Below are positions 28,071 to 36,992 of a DNA stretch of 64,000 nt, in pieces. Both the position numbers and the translations under genes were made by a program. Source of the DNA: Neobacillus niacini (GTDB taxonomy: Bacteria; Bacillota; Bacilli; Bacillales; Cytobacillaceae). The notes beneath the pieces are model-generated. The model was not told the origin of the DNA, ran no database searches, and saw only the letters and a program-made list of their open reading frames with translations. The first letter of the stretch is position 1. Every line of letters begins with the position of its first letter. The stretch covers positions 351,020 to 415,019 of the forward strand of contig NZ_JACWFG010000002.1 of assembly GCF_019749295.1 (NCBI RefSeq). Direction: 5' to 3'.

Positions 28071-28667
28071 CTACTCGGCTTCCAACCACTTTTTAGCGTC
28101 CTCATACTCGTGCGGATGATTCATATTAAAAAAGACACGCTCCAAATCGATATTGCTATAGGCCTGCAGCTCTTTTTCTGTTACATAAAGGACGTTTAAA
28201 TGATCTAGCAGATGTTTTATTGGAAGACGTCCATTTTCAATACATTCTTCAATTTTAGCAACACTCTTTTTATGAAAAACACCAGATAAAGTTTGCATTT
28301 TTCCATTAATAACTGGAATTAAGGCATCATGATGGTCAATCATACCTACAAGGGTTGAAGCAAGTTCGCCAGAAATAAACGGCATGTCACAAGCTGTAAT
28401 AAAATTCACATCATAGTCCGAAGCACGTAAACCAGCATGAAAGCCTGCAAGCGGCCCCTTTCCAGGATAGTGGTCGGACACCATCTTTACTCCTAAAAAC
28501 TGATACGCATCCATATCATTGGTGACAAGAATGATGTCATCGAAATAGATTTTGAGAGTATCAACCATTCTTTCAATAGTTGTTTTCTCATTCAGTTTTA
28601 AGAGAGCCTTGTTCGTGCCCATTCTACTCGATTTACCACCAGATAAAATAATGGCTGCAGCTTTCAT
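28071..28667 (-). CDS. mobA: molybdenum cofactor guanylyltransferase
   Basis: A 198-residue nucleotidyltransferase that attaches GMP to molybdopterin to form the guanine dinucleotide cofactor needed by formate dehydrogenase. The nucleotide loop is LSGGKSSRMGTNKALL at 8-23, with GPLAGFHAGL and TACDMPFIS further on. Its position between fdhE and moeA fits supply of bis-MGD to FdnG. It follows fdhE by 14 bases. Confidence 0.92.
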   Translation of the reverse strand: MKAAAIILSGGKSSRMGTNKALLKLNEKTTIERMVDTLKIYFDDIILVTNDMDAYQFLGVKMVSDHYPGKGPLAGFHAGLRASDYDVNFITACDMPFISGELASTLVGMIDHHDALIPVINGKMQTLSGVFHKKSVAKIEECIENGRLPIKHLLDHLNVLYVTEKELQAYSNIDLERVFFNMNHPHEYEDAKKWLEAE

Positions 28668-28681
28668 GTGAAAACACCTTC

Positions 28682-29491
28682 TTAATAGGTTTGTTTAATT
28701 TCGCCCACTGCCTGATATCCTTGTTCCTGGGCTACAAAATCAAGATGAATACTATTTAGATCCAGCATGGAAGCGGAAGGTTTGCTGAGATATTGTCTTG
28801 TATCTATCACTTTAATATAACCTGTACACTTTTCGCAAACCTGAATTTGATTGGAAGAGTCACCTTCAATAGTTATAAACTGAATACTGTTATGGTCATC
28901 ATTGCCGCAGTGTGCACATTCAATTCTTTTTGCGTGCCAGCGAGCTAGACAGCGGGGACATGTCATTACTTTTTTACCTTCATCTTCAAGGACAGCAAGT
29001 CGAGCTGGTTCGCCGCAAACGGGACATCCGGCTCCTGGTATTGCATGAGTGACTTCGTGCTGGATCTTTTCTGCTGTTAACTGTAAGTAAGGTCTTAATG
29101 CTGTTTCAGCAAGGAATTGCGGAATCCATTCATCAAGTCCATTTTCCTGTGCAAAACTAGCAAAGTACACACTGTTAAAAGAAAATGCTTCATCAATCCA
29201 GCGAATGACAGTTTCTTCGTTTAATAGTGTTATTACACCTGCTAGTTTTGGTTCAAGCTCTGGGTTATTTTTTGATAACAACACATTAATTTCCTCTATC
29301 CACTGTAGGAATAGTGAAATTTCGAAATTAATAGACGTTAAAGCCGCAGCAGGTACTCCTGCAGACATTGCTGCTTTATCCAGCTCGGGATTTATTGAAT
29401 CAGGATTTATGCTCTTCTTCCAATTCTCCTGAAGGGCTATAATATCCTTCTGTAAATTTTGATATTCTTTTGAAACAATGGTTTTTTTCAT
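28682..29491 (-). CDS. fdhE: formate dehydrogenase accessory protein FdhE
   Basis: A 269-residue FdhE homologue, a cytoplasmic iron-binding factor needed to activate formate dehydrogenase. The C-terminal rubredoxin-like half shows CPVCGEPARL, CPRCLARWHAKRIECAHCG and CEKC, four Cys pairs as in the family. GAGGTG precedes the ATG. A terminator after fdnI suggests fdhE heads its own unit with mobA and the moe/moa genes; a TACTAA-type -10 is visible about 20 bases upstream but is weak. Confidence 0.9.
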   Translation of the reverse strand: MKKTIVSKEYQNLQKDIIALQENWKKSINPDSINPELDKAAMSAGVPAAALTSINFEISLFLQWIEEINVLLSKNNPELEPKLAGVITLLNEETVIRWIDEAFSFNSVYFASFAQENGLDEWIPQFLAETALRPYLQLTAEKIQHEVTHAIPGAGCPVCGEPARLAVLEDEGKKVMTCPRCLARWHAKRIECAHCGNDDHNSIQFITIEGDSSNQIQVCEKCTGYIKVIDTRQYLSKPSASMLDLNSIHLDFVAQEQGYQAVGEIKQTY

Positions 29492-29539
29492 CGTTGTGCA
29501 CCTCGTTTAGTATTTGGTCCTGCCAATGTATTTCTTTAA

Positions 29540-29571
29540 ATAAAGGCTGTCCTGTAAGAGACAGCCTTTAT
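29540..29571 (-). terminator. terminator of fdnI
   Basis: ATAAAGGCTGTC (29540-29551) pairs exactly with GACAGCCTTTAT (29560-29571). It lies in the 101-base gap between fdnI and fdhE and would separate structural genes from cofactor genes. Confidence 0.8.
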
Positions 29572-29592
29572 TCGTATTAACTTTTAATTTGA

Positions 29593-30330
29593 TTAGGCGC
29601 CTTTTTTCTTCTTACTATCAGGGCTAGTTGGTTTCTTTGGGTTGCCATTTTCATCAATGTCAGGGAAGTTACCTTTCGCAACTTCTTCATCATACCAGTC
29701 AGTGTAGTGGCCTTTAGCCCACCAAGCAGGTACCTCACCAGTGATAACTCCTGTATAGCCTGGGCTTGAATGTTTGTGAACTACAGATAGATAAATATGT
29801 CCAACGACAACTGCGATTGCTAAGCCGAAGCCAACATTATGGAAAAAATATCCCCATTGAACCACTGCTGCTGGGAAGAATTCAGGAAACCACATTGGAA
29901 TGCCTGAAGCAATGATCAAGATAGCTGTGAAAATTTGTATGAATGAATTGATTTTTTCACCCGCGTTAAAAAATGATTGTCTTACATGCTTGAATTTGAA
30001 TCCAAACAATTCTTTTGCAACTTCTTTGAAAAAGTCAATGTCTCGTTTTTTCCAAGTAACAAGCTCTTTCATCCAACGCTTGAATCCTGGGAAGTCAAAA
30101 ATGACCCAGATGAATGTAGGAGTAACGAAAGCGACTGCGAAAATTCTATGAAGAAGACGTGCTCCTTCTGGACCGCCAAGAACCGGATACAACCAATCGA
30201 AAAACTCAGTATACATCGGTAAGGCTGTTATATAGAGCGCAAAGAAAGAAATCGCGTTAATCCCATGCGCCCAAACAAATGCCTTAGAGAAACGTCTTAC
30301 TTTAACGTTTGATTTCTGAGGTTTACTCAT
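29593..30330 (-). CDS. fdnI: formate dehydrogenase cytochrome b556 subunit (gamma)
   Basis: A 245-residue four-helix cytochrome b that takes electrons from the FdnH clusters to menaquinone. Likely heme ligands include His in WAHGINAISFFALY, HRIFAVAFV and VVGHIYLSVVHKH. The soluble tail is Lys/Pro-rich. The ATG at 30330 has AAGGAGG upstream and overlaps the fdnH stop by eight bases. The order alpha-beta-gamma matches the Fdn/Fdo type. Confidence 0.92.
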   Translation of the reverse strand: MSKPQKSNVKVRRFSKAFVWAHGINAISFFALYITALPMYTEFFDWLYPVLGGPEGARLLHRIFAVAFVTPTFIWVIFDFPGFKRWMKELVTWKKRDIDFFKEVAKELFGFKFKHVRQSFFNAGEKINSFIQIFTAILIIASGIPMWFPEFFPAAVVQWGYFFHNVGFGLAIAVVVGHIYLSVVHKHSSPGYTGVITGEVPAWWAKGHYTDWYDEEVAKGNFPDIDENGNPKKPTSPDSKKKKGA

Positions 30331-31144
30331 GGCTGTCACCTCCTTCATCTTGTTTGCCTTTATTGATTATTCTACTTGATATAAACATACCAATGACGCC
30401 CATAGTCGTAGCACCAATCATCATTTTGCCCAGCGGCTGTGCATAGTCCTTCCAAAGGACAGCAGATGTTGGAACTTTAGGGTTTTCAGGCAAGCCATAA
30501 ACGGATGGCTTTTCAGCTAAGACATAAACCGTATGCGTCCCGCCAACACCTTTTGGATTATAAACCATTGCATTTGGATAACGATCTTTAATTTGTTTTA
30601 CACGTTCTTCTGCTTTCTTAATCATCGCTGCTTTGTCACCGAACTCCATTGCACCTGTGTGACATGTAGTAACACAAGCAGGCTGTAATCCTTCTTCAAG
30701 ACGGTCGGTACACATGGTACATTTATGAGCTTTTCTATATTTGTCACCATTTTTATCAACATATTCCTTAAGAGAAATAACCTCAAATGGACAGTTATTT
30801 ACACAATATCCACAACCCACACACTTTTCATGGTCAATGACGACCGTACCGAAATCTGTGTAGCTAATCGCATTCTCTGGACAAACCTTTTCGCAGGCAG
30901 CATCTGTACAGTGGAAGCATGCTGAGTGGCGGAAAAGGTAATCAAGTTTGCCTTTTGAATTTTCATGCTCGATATATTGCAAGACGTTCCATGTATCAGC
31001 AGTGGTCTTCGCATGTGATTGAGCGCTCCCTAGGAAATCTTGCTGCTCTGCCGGAAGGTCATTCCAGTTTTTACAGGCAACCATACATGCACGGCATCCA
31101 TCACACTTGGTTACATCGACAAATTTCACATATTCTGTTGCCAT
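30323..31144 (-). CDS. fdnH: formate dehydrogenase iron-sulfur subunit (beta)
   Basis: A 273-residue ferredoxin-like subunit with four 4Fe-4S motif sets: CDGCRACMVACKNW, CFHCTDAACEKVCP, CVGCGYCVNNCP and CTMCTDRLEEG...CVTTC. A C-terminal membrane helix (MMIGATTMGVIGMFI) anchors it next to FdnI. It bridges the selenium-molybdenum subunit and the cytochrome. It starts two bases after the fdnG stop. Confidence 0.95.
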   Translation of the reverse strand: MATEYVKFVDVTKCDGCRACMVACKNWNDLPAEQQDFLGSAQSHAKTTADTWNVLQYIEHENSKGKLDYLFRHSACFHCTDAACEKVCPENAISYTDFGTVVIDHEKCVGCGYCVNNCPFEVISLKEYVDKNGDKYRKAHKCTMCTDRLEEGLQPACVTTCHTGAMEFGDKAAMIKKAEERVKQIKDRYPNAMVYNPKGVGGTHTVYVLAEKPSVYGLPENPKVPTSAVLWKDYAQPLGKMMIGATTMGVIGMFISSRIINKGKQDEGGDSHE

Positions 31145-31146
31145 TA

Positions 31147-34131
31147 TTATGCCCTCCTTACGTCACAGAGGAATGCTTTGTACTCTGGAATGGTTGTATT
31201 GGCATCCCCGATGTGAGGAGTCAGGCGGTTTGCTGTATCCCCAGTTGCGAACCCTTTATAACCAAAATGCCATGGCATTCCGATTTGGTGTACCTTTTTA
31301 CCATCGATGGTATGAGGCTTAAAGCGTTTTGTCACCATCGCATAGGCCTTTACCTCTCCTCGTGCGGAGCTGACGATCACTTTATCTTTGTTTTTAATTC
31401 CTTTTTCTTTTGCCAGTTCTTCACTGATTTCAATGTACATATGCGGTACAAGCTCTGATAACCACTCTTGGTTGCGTGTCATCGTTCCAGACTGCCAGTG
31501 TTCACTTACACGGTAAGTGGTTGCCACGATTGGATAATCTGCTTTGAAGCCGCGTTCATTAAATTTGCCATCAAATAATTGAATAGTAGGGTTAATTTCC
31601 TGGCTGGAGAATGGATTCTTTGCCGGACTTTCGTATGGCTCATAGTGTTCAGGGAATGGTCCATCGTTTAATGTTGGTGCAAATACGCCGCCGACACCGT
31701 CATTCATCATGATAAATGGATCTTCAAAGCCTGCATCTCCTGGCTTTCTTGTTGCAACAAAGTCCGGAATGTCTACTCCTGTCCATTTACCTTTTGCTGC
31801 ATCATACCATACAACTGCTTTTTCCTTATTGTATGGAACACCACTTGGGTCGCAGGAAGCACGGTTGTATAGTATACGGCGGTTCATCGGCCATGCATAT
31901 GACCAATTTAAATATAAACTCATTCCTGTATCTTTTTTATCACGGTTTTTCGCACGGTTCTTACCTTCTTCTGGATAGAATCCGCAATAAATCCAGTTAC
32001 CTGAGCATGTGGATCCGTCATCTTTTAAGTTTCCAAAGCCGGCAATCAGCTTGCCTGTATTTACGTCATAACCGTTAATTTCTTTACAAACTAAGTCAAT
32101 ATCAGGGTGATGACCTTCACCATAATTCCAGTAAAGTGCATTAATTGGAGCTGCTGCAGGTCCTGATTCATTTTTATAAAGAGCTTTAATTTTCGTTGCA
32201 AGTTCATGAATAATTTCTAGGTCCGCCTTTGATTCTCCAAGCGGCTTAATTGCCTGCCAGCGGTACTGCATCCAGCGGGCACTGTTTGATACACTGCCTT
32301 CTTTTTCATAAGAAGAACATGCTGGAAGAAGGAATACCTCTGTGTTAATCTTCCCTGGGTCACTGCCAGCCTCTTTTTGCCAGAAAGCAGAAGTTTCTGT
32401 TTCCCAAAGATCAACTGCCACTAGCCATTTAAGATTCGAAAGTGCTTCTTTTTCTTTCCCTGCATTCGGTCCGCCGACTACTGGGTTTGTTCCAAATAAG
32501 AATGCACCCTCAAGCTTTCCATCATACATTGCTTTAAATAGGTTAATATGTGAGTAGTTTTTATTGCCTTTTGGCAGGTATTGATAGGCAAATTCATTTT
32601 CTGGTGTTGCATTTGGTCCATACCAAGCTTTTAATAAGCTGACAATGAATTTAGGCTTGTTGCTCCAATAACCTGTCTTTGGTGTTTCTTTTTCCAAGTG
32701 TCCTGCTAGTGTAGCATTCAATTTATCTGTTGACGTTGGAGCATTCAAATAACCTGTCAGGTTACCGTATAATAAACCAAAATCGGTTGATCCTTGTACA
32801 TTGGACTCGCCGCGCATTGCGTTAATACCGCCGCCTGGGACACCCACGTTACCAAGAAGAAGTTGAATAATGGCAAATGCACGAACGTTTTGTGTACCCA
32901 CTGTATGCTGGGTTGTTCCCATTGCATACATGATTGTTCCTGCTTTACCCACTTTACCCGTTGCACAGAAGGCTTCGTACACCTTTAATAAATCATCTTC
33001 TGGTGTTCCTGTGATTTTTACAACTGTATCAACATCATAGCGGGAATAGTGCTTTTTCATTAATTGGAAAACAGACCTTGGATGTTCTAGAGTGAAGTCC
33101 TTAACTGGTTTTCCTTCAGCATCTTTCTCTATTGCCCATTGTGTCTTGTCATAAGCGCGCTTTTCTGCGTTATATCCTGAAAATAAGCCGTCTTCAAATT
33201 TATAGCTGTCTTTTACAATAAAACTTGCATTTGTATATTTAGCAACATACTCTTTGTGGTAAAGATTATTATCAAGCGCATATTTGATCATACCGCCCAT
33301 AAACGGAATATCTGTTCCAGAGCGCAATGATGCATAGATGTCAGACATTGCCGATGTTCTTGTATAACGCGGGTCAACACTGACAATCTTTCCGCCATTT
33401 TCTTTCGCTTTTGTTAACCATCTAAAGCTGATTGGATGGTTTTCCGCAGGGTTTGCACCCATAATCAACGCACAATCGGTATATTGCACATCATTCCAAC
33501 TGTTAGTCATTGCTCCACGACCTAATGAAGGTGCCAGACCGGCAACCGTAGAACTATGTCATATTCGTGCCTGGTGCTCTAAGTAGGTGACACCAAGCCC
33601 TCTCATCATTTTAGAAAGCAGGTACGTCTCTTCATTATCAAGAGCTGCTCCGCCAAGACTTGCAATAGCCTCGGTCTTATTCACTGTCATGCCGTCTTCG
33701 CTTACTACAAATGTTTTATCGCGCGTTTCTTTCGTACGCTTGGCAATGGTTTCATACATCCATTCCCATTCTTTTTCTTCCCACTTATTACTGCCTGGTG
33801 CACGATATAGCGGTTTCTTAATACGTTTTTCTGAAGTGTATAACTGTCTAATTGTTGTGCCTTTACTGCATAGCTTACCTTCGTTAATCGGGTTATCCGG
33901 ATCCCCTTCCGTATAAACCACTGTGTTGTCCTTGGTATGGACTAATATCCCGCAGCCAACGCCGCAAAAGCAGCAAATGGTTGGTGTTACTGTTGATTTG
34001 GCAATTTTAAACTCTTTTGTGCTGGCATGGGCCTTTTTCTCATTAAAGCCCAGCTCAACTACTGCAAGAGTCACAGCCGTAGCTCCAGACAACTTCAAGA
34101 ATTGCCGGCGGTTTAAGTTGATTTCAACCAT
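31147..34131 (-). CDS. fdnG: selenocysteine formate dehydrogenase, catalytic subunit (alpha)
   Basis: A 994-residue molybdopterin oxidoreductase that oxidises formate to CO2. The N-terminus has a Tat signal (NRRQFLKLSGA), so the mature enzyme faces outward. A 4Fe-4S motif CCFCGVGCG...CSKG follows. An in-frame TGA at 33561-33559 encodes residue 191, exactly where E. coli FdnG and FdhF have selenocysteine (EHQARI-U-HSSTVAGLAPSLGRGAMTN). The reading frame is intact on both sides, with MGANPAENHP and the C-terminal cofactor domain. Without Sec insertion it would be cut at 190 residues. GGAAGGAG precedes the ATG. The gene lies downstream of fdhD. Confidence 0.95.
33530..33561 (-). promoter_or_regulatory. 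UGA selenocysteine codon and SECIS hairpin of fdnG
   Basis: The UGA codon (33561-33559) is followed after 11 bases by GGUUGCCGGUCUGGCACC (33547-33530). This folds as GGU and GCC pairing with GGC and ACC, with a bulged U and the loop GGUCU. The E. coli fdhF SECIS has the same bulged U and a GGUCU-containing apical loop, the parts bound by SelB, at the same distance from its UGA. Confidence 0.9.
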
Positions 34132-34212
34132 TTTTCTATCTCCTTCCCAAAATTGAATAAAACATCCCTTTTTTATCTCTACTTGAAAGCTTTTCTCTGT
34201 TTATTCCCCCCT

Positions 34213-34974
34213 TCAATGCACCTCTACAGCAGGTATTTCCAATAAATCATTTTCAACTGTGCCTGTTGAGGTATAAATATTGGCCATCTTCCCTCGTAAA
34301 TAGCCAACTACCTCAATATTCAAGAATCTTGCCAGCTGAACAGCCTGCTTAGTGGCCGCTGTTCGTGACCCAATAACAGGAAAGCCAAACTTCGCTGCTT
34401 TGGAGAGCATTTCATATGAAACCCTTCCGGTTGTTAATAGTACTAACCGGTCAGGCTGTAAACCCAGTCGTAATGTGTGGCCAATTATTTTATCGACTGC
34501 ATTGTGCCGTCCAATGTCTTCTCGGACGGTGATATTACCTGCTTCATCTACAATGCAGGCCCCATGCATGCCGCCAGTCTCTAAGTAAAACGGTGAATTT
34601 TGAGCAAATTGACTTTGCTTTTTTAATAGATAACTTAATTTATAGCTGTGTTCAGACGAAACCTTCTGAAAGTTCTTCACATCTGTCATTGAAAAAAAAG
34701 TAACACCGCGGCCGCAGCCTGCCGTGTAATGCTTCTTTTTGGTAAATAACTCATCTTCATTGAAGCCATTTAGAAGTGAAACGCTGATACTGCCCATTTC
34801 TTCATTTATAGTGATGGACTCGACCTCACACGATCTCTGAATAAACCCTTCAGAAAACAAATAACCATAGGCCCAATCCTCTAAATCGTGTTTAGTCAGC
34901 TGAAATACGGCAATTTCATACCCGTTTAGAACTAAGGTAATCGGGTATTCATCAGGACATCCTTTACGGTACAT
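34213..34974 (-). CDS. fdhD: formate dehydrogenase accessory sulfurtransferase FdhD
   Basis: A 253-residue sulfurtransferase that passes sulfur to the molybdenum cofactor for formate dehydrogenase. The active-site loop Cys is Cys87 in TAGCGRG; the second Cys of the E. coli CxxC is replaced, as in a number of FdhD proteins. Cofactor-binding stretches are GGMHGACIVDEAGNITVREDIGRHNAVDKIIG and GSRTAATKQAVQLA. AGGAGGG precedes the ATG. It heads the formate dehydrogenase operon behind an FNR-like promoter. Confidence 0.92.
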   Translation of the reverse strand: MYRKGCPDEYPITLVLNGYEIAVFQLTKHDLEDWAYGYLFSEGFIQRSCEVESITINEEMGSISVSLLNGFNEDELFTKKKHYTAGCGRGVTFFSMTDVKNFQKVSSEHSYKLSYLLKKQSQFAQNSPFYLETGGMHGACIVDEAGNITVREDIGRHNAVDKIIGHTLRLGLQPDRLVLLTTGRVSYEMLSKAAKFGFPVIGSRTAATKQAVQLARFLNIEVVGYLRGKMANIYTSTGTVENDLLEIPAVEVH

Positions 34975-35016
34975 TGATTTCCCTCCTTTTTCAGGAAATA
35001 CATTCTTGGCGTTTCA

Positions 35017-35060
35017 ATTGTAATCATGGTAAGCAGATTTGCTCAGCGACATATATCACA
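35017..35060 (-). promoter_or_regulatory. candidate FNR-dependent promoter of fdhD-fdnGHI
   Basis: On the minus strand TGTGATATATGTCGCT (35060-35045) has one perfect TGTGA arm and 3 of 5 in the other arm of TGTGA-N6-TCACA. A TACAAT -10 lies at 35022-35017, with a predicted start near 35010. The box centre is about 42 bases upstream, the class II activator position. The same TACAAT and nearly the same spacing occur at the FNR-type regulator gene. Confidence 0.55.
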
Positions 35061-35452
35061 ATGAATAGTCAATCATACTAAATACACTATTCTATTTAAA
35101 TCTATAATAAATACTGATGCCTTACTCACAGGACTTTGGCGAATCTCGGTCGATTTTGTGTCAAATTATCGAATCTTTGCCCATTTCAATGGCTTTATCA
35201 CTATCGAAACATTGTAAACCCATGTTCGTAAGCGGTTTCAATCGAATAGGTGTATCTTTAGTACTATCGTACGATGAGTCCTTTTTCTCTGAAGTAAGAT
35301 TTATCACATAGAATCATTTATTTAGGTTAAAAAAGGTCAATTGTCATTTTTCCGACAAAATCAATACATTGCAAAATTTCTGCTATATTTTTGCATTTGA
35401 TTTATAATAGGAATAGTGATTTTCCACCAATTAGCTTTTAGGAGGCATACAT
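35061..35452. other. intergenic region between fdhD and pdxK
   Basis: This 392-base stretch shows no convincing gene. A 64-codon ORF at 35117-35311 lacks a ribosome binding site. CGTAAGCGGTTTCA at 35227-35240 matches the cre consensus at 13 of 14 positions but lies over 200 bases from either gene. A TATAAT at 35403-35408 is the likely -10 of pdxK. Confidence 0.5.
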
Positions 35453-36280
35453 ATGACAATCAAGAAGGTTATGACAATCGCGGGATCAGATACAAGCGGT
35501 GGTGCAGGAATTCAAGCAGATATTAAAACATTCCAAGAGTTAGGAGTGTACGGAATGACGGCACTCACTACTATCGTTACAATGGATCCAAAGGATTGGC
35601 ACCACAGTGTTTTTCCTATCTCCGTTGATACATTAAAACCCCAAATCGATACGGTATTATCTGTAGGAATTGATGCAATGAAAACAGGTATGCTCGGTAC
35701 GGTTGAAATCATTGAACTAGTAGCTAAGGTTATTGATGAACATAAATTAGAAACAGTAGTAATCGACCCGGTTATGGTTTGTAAGGGCGAGGATGAAGTA
35801 TTAAATCCAGAAACAACAGATGCAATGCGTGAATTATTATTACCGCGTGCTTTGGTTGTAACACCTAACCTTTTTGAAGCAGGCCAGCTAGCGCAAACAG
35901 GTCCCGTTAAAACGTTAGAGCAAATGAAGGAAGCAGCCGTTAAAATCCATGATTTAGGTGCTAAGTATGTGGTCATTAAAGGCGGCAGCAAGCTGTTAAC
36001 AGAAGAAAAATCACTTGATCTTCTATACGATGGCAAAGATTTTACTGTCTTTGAATCGGACAAGATTGAGACTAACTTTACGCATGGAGCTGGATGTACC
36101 TTCTCCTCTGCCATTACCGCAGAACTGGCGAAAGGTAAATCAGTAGTAGAAGCTGTTGAGACCGCAAAAGACTTCATTTCTGCAGCCATCAGCCAAGGCT
36201 TCCGCCTAAACGAATTTGTAGGACCAACCTGGCATGGAGCCTACCGCGGGTCAAATACCGAATACTGCACAGATTGCTAA
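35453..36280 (+). CDS. pdxK: pyridoxine kinase (ThiD-like)
   Basis: A 275-residue ribokinase-fold kinase that phosphorylates pyridoxine/pyridoxal. It resembles the B. subtilis enzyme once called ThiD/YwdB through most of its length (TIAGSDTSGGAGIQADIKTF, DAMKTGMLGTVEIIEL, VIDPVMVCKGEDEVL, THGAGCTFSSAITAELAKG). The Cys and Gly in the HGAGCTFS anion hole form the active site. AGGAGG precedes the ATG. HMP kinase activity is possible, but similarity favours PdxK. In B. subtilis it belongs to the ywd block, so the formate cluster appears inserted. Confidence 0.87.
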   Translation: MTIKKVMTIAGSDTSGGAGIQADIKTFQELGVYGMTALTTIVTMDPKDWHHSVFPISVDTLKPQIDTVLSVGIDAMKTGMLGTVEIIELVAKVIDEHKLETVVIDPVMVCKGEDEVLNPETTDAMRELLLPRALVVTPNLFEAGQLAQTGPVKTLEQMKEAAVKIHDLGAKYVVIKGGSKLLTEEKSLDLLYDGKDFTVFESDKIETNFTHGAGCTFSSAITAELAKGKSVVEAVETAKDFISAAISQGFRLNEFVGPTWHGAYRGSNTEYCTDC

Positions 36281-36284
36281 TCGC

Positions 36285-36312
36285 AAGGCCGTTCCCTTCG
36301 AACGGCTTTTTT
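36285..36312 (+). terminator. terminator of pdxK
   Basis: AAGGCCGTTC and GAACGGCTTTTTTT pair over a short loop, with a seven-T run, just after the pdxK stop. Confidence 0.9.
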
Positions 36313-36320
36313 TACGTTAT

Positions 36321-36505
36321 GGCTGTGTTAAAGCTAAACTTTGATATTGGCACTCTGTTGATTTTCGCGGAAGGCACGAAGACTCCTGCAGGAGGACGGG
36401 TCAGGGGAGACCCCGCAGGCGCTTTAGCGCCGAGGAGGCTTCCTGGACCGCCTGCGGAAAGCGAAGTGCCTGGAGCGCAAATCAACAGACAAAATTAACA
36501 CAGCC
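36321..36505. repeat. palindromic intergenic element, copy 2 (inverted)
   Basis: The core (36355-36488) is bounded by CTGTTGA and CAACAG and is the reverse complement of copy 1 in orientation. Outer arms GGCTGTGTTAA (36321-36331) and TTAACACAGCC (36495-36505) are exact complements. Compared with copy 1 each arm differs at one base, and the two changes compensate. It fills the gap between the pdxK terminator and yojF. Confidence 0.85.
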
Positions 36506-36622
36506 CATCATAAAATTAGGCATAGATTTCGCTTTTTCAATGTGATTTTAGTATGATAGTTACATTATTAAATACACTAGTTTATAGATTACATACTTGG
36601 CATAGGGAAAGGAGAATAGAAT

Positions 36623-36973
36623 ATGGAGCCGATTAAAGACTATCTTCAGGTTCAAGAAGCGATTAACAGATACGTGAATCAGGATGTTTATATCCACCTT
36701 GAGACAACAAATGGTGCCTATGCATCTCATCACGATCAAACCTTCTTCTCAGCAGGTGCCTATATTAGAAACGCACAAGTTCGGTATGAAATTGGGAAAA
36801 TCACTGGAACTGATCCCTATCGTGTTGGCTTAAAAATAAACCTCGGCTGGATTTACGCTGAAGGTCTGACTCATTTCGAAGTCGATGAGCAGAACCGCTT
36901 GCTGTTAGCTGGCCATGATAACAAAGGCAAACTTGCAGTTGCCCTAGAAATCAGCCCTACACCATTTGAATAG
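36623..36973 (+). CDS. yojF: YojF family protein (DUF1806)
   Basis: A 116-residue DUF1806 protein, predicted all-beta. It opens MEPIKDYLQVQEAINRYVNQ and contains VYIHLETTNGAYASHHDQ. It is regularly paired with the bacillithiol deacetylase gene bshB2 (YojG), here 19 bases downstream. The function is unknown; the pairing suggests a link to bacillithiol. The ribosome binding site is AAAGGAG. Confidence 0.87.
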   Translation: MEPIKDYLQVQEAINRYVNQDVYIHLETTNGAYASHHDQTFFSAGAYIRNAQVRYEIGKITGTDPYRVGLKINLGWIYAEGLTHFEVDEQNRLLLAGHDNKGKLAVALEISPTPFE

Positions 36974-36992
36974 AAGAAAGGAGGAGCCTCTT

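Noticed and set aside
31716..32078. ORFs on the plus strand inside fdnG, fdnH and fdnI
   Set aside because: They are opposite-strand shadows of clearly conserved formate dehydrogenase genes.
33511..33561. fdnG as a pseudogene or two separate genes split by a stop codon
   Set aside because: The stop is TGA at the known selenocysteine position, the frame continues with conserved sequence, and a SECIS-like hairpin follows.
35117..35311. 64-codon ORF between fdhD and pdxK
   Set aside because: No ribosome binding site, no recognisable sequence pattern, and it overlaps putative regulatory DNA.
35100..35330. tRNA-Sec (selC) near the formate dehydrogenase genes
   Set aside because: I looked for a T-arm with a matching acceptor stem. 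CGGTTTCAATCG looks slightly T-arm-like, but no acceptor pairing was found.
35512..36189. Antisense ORF of 225 codons opposite pdxK
   Set aside because: It lies fully within a well-conserved kinase gene, has no ribosome binding site context, and its translation resembles no family.
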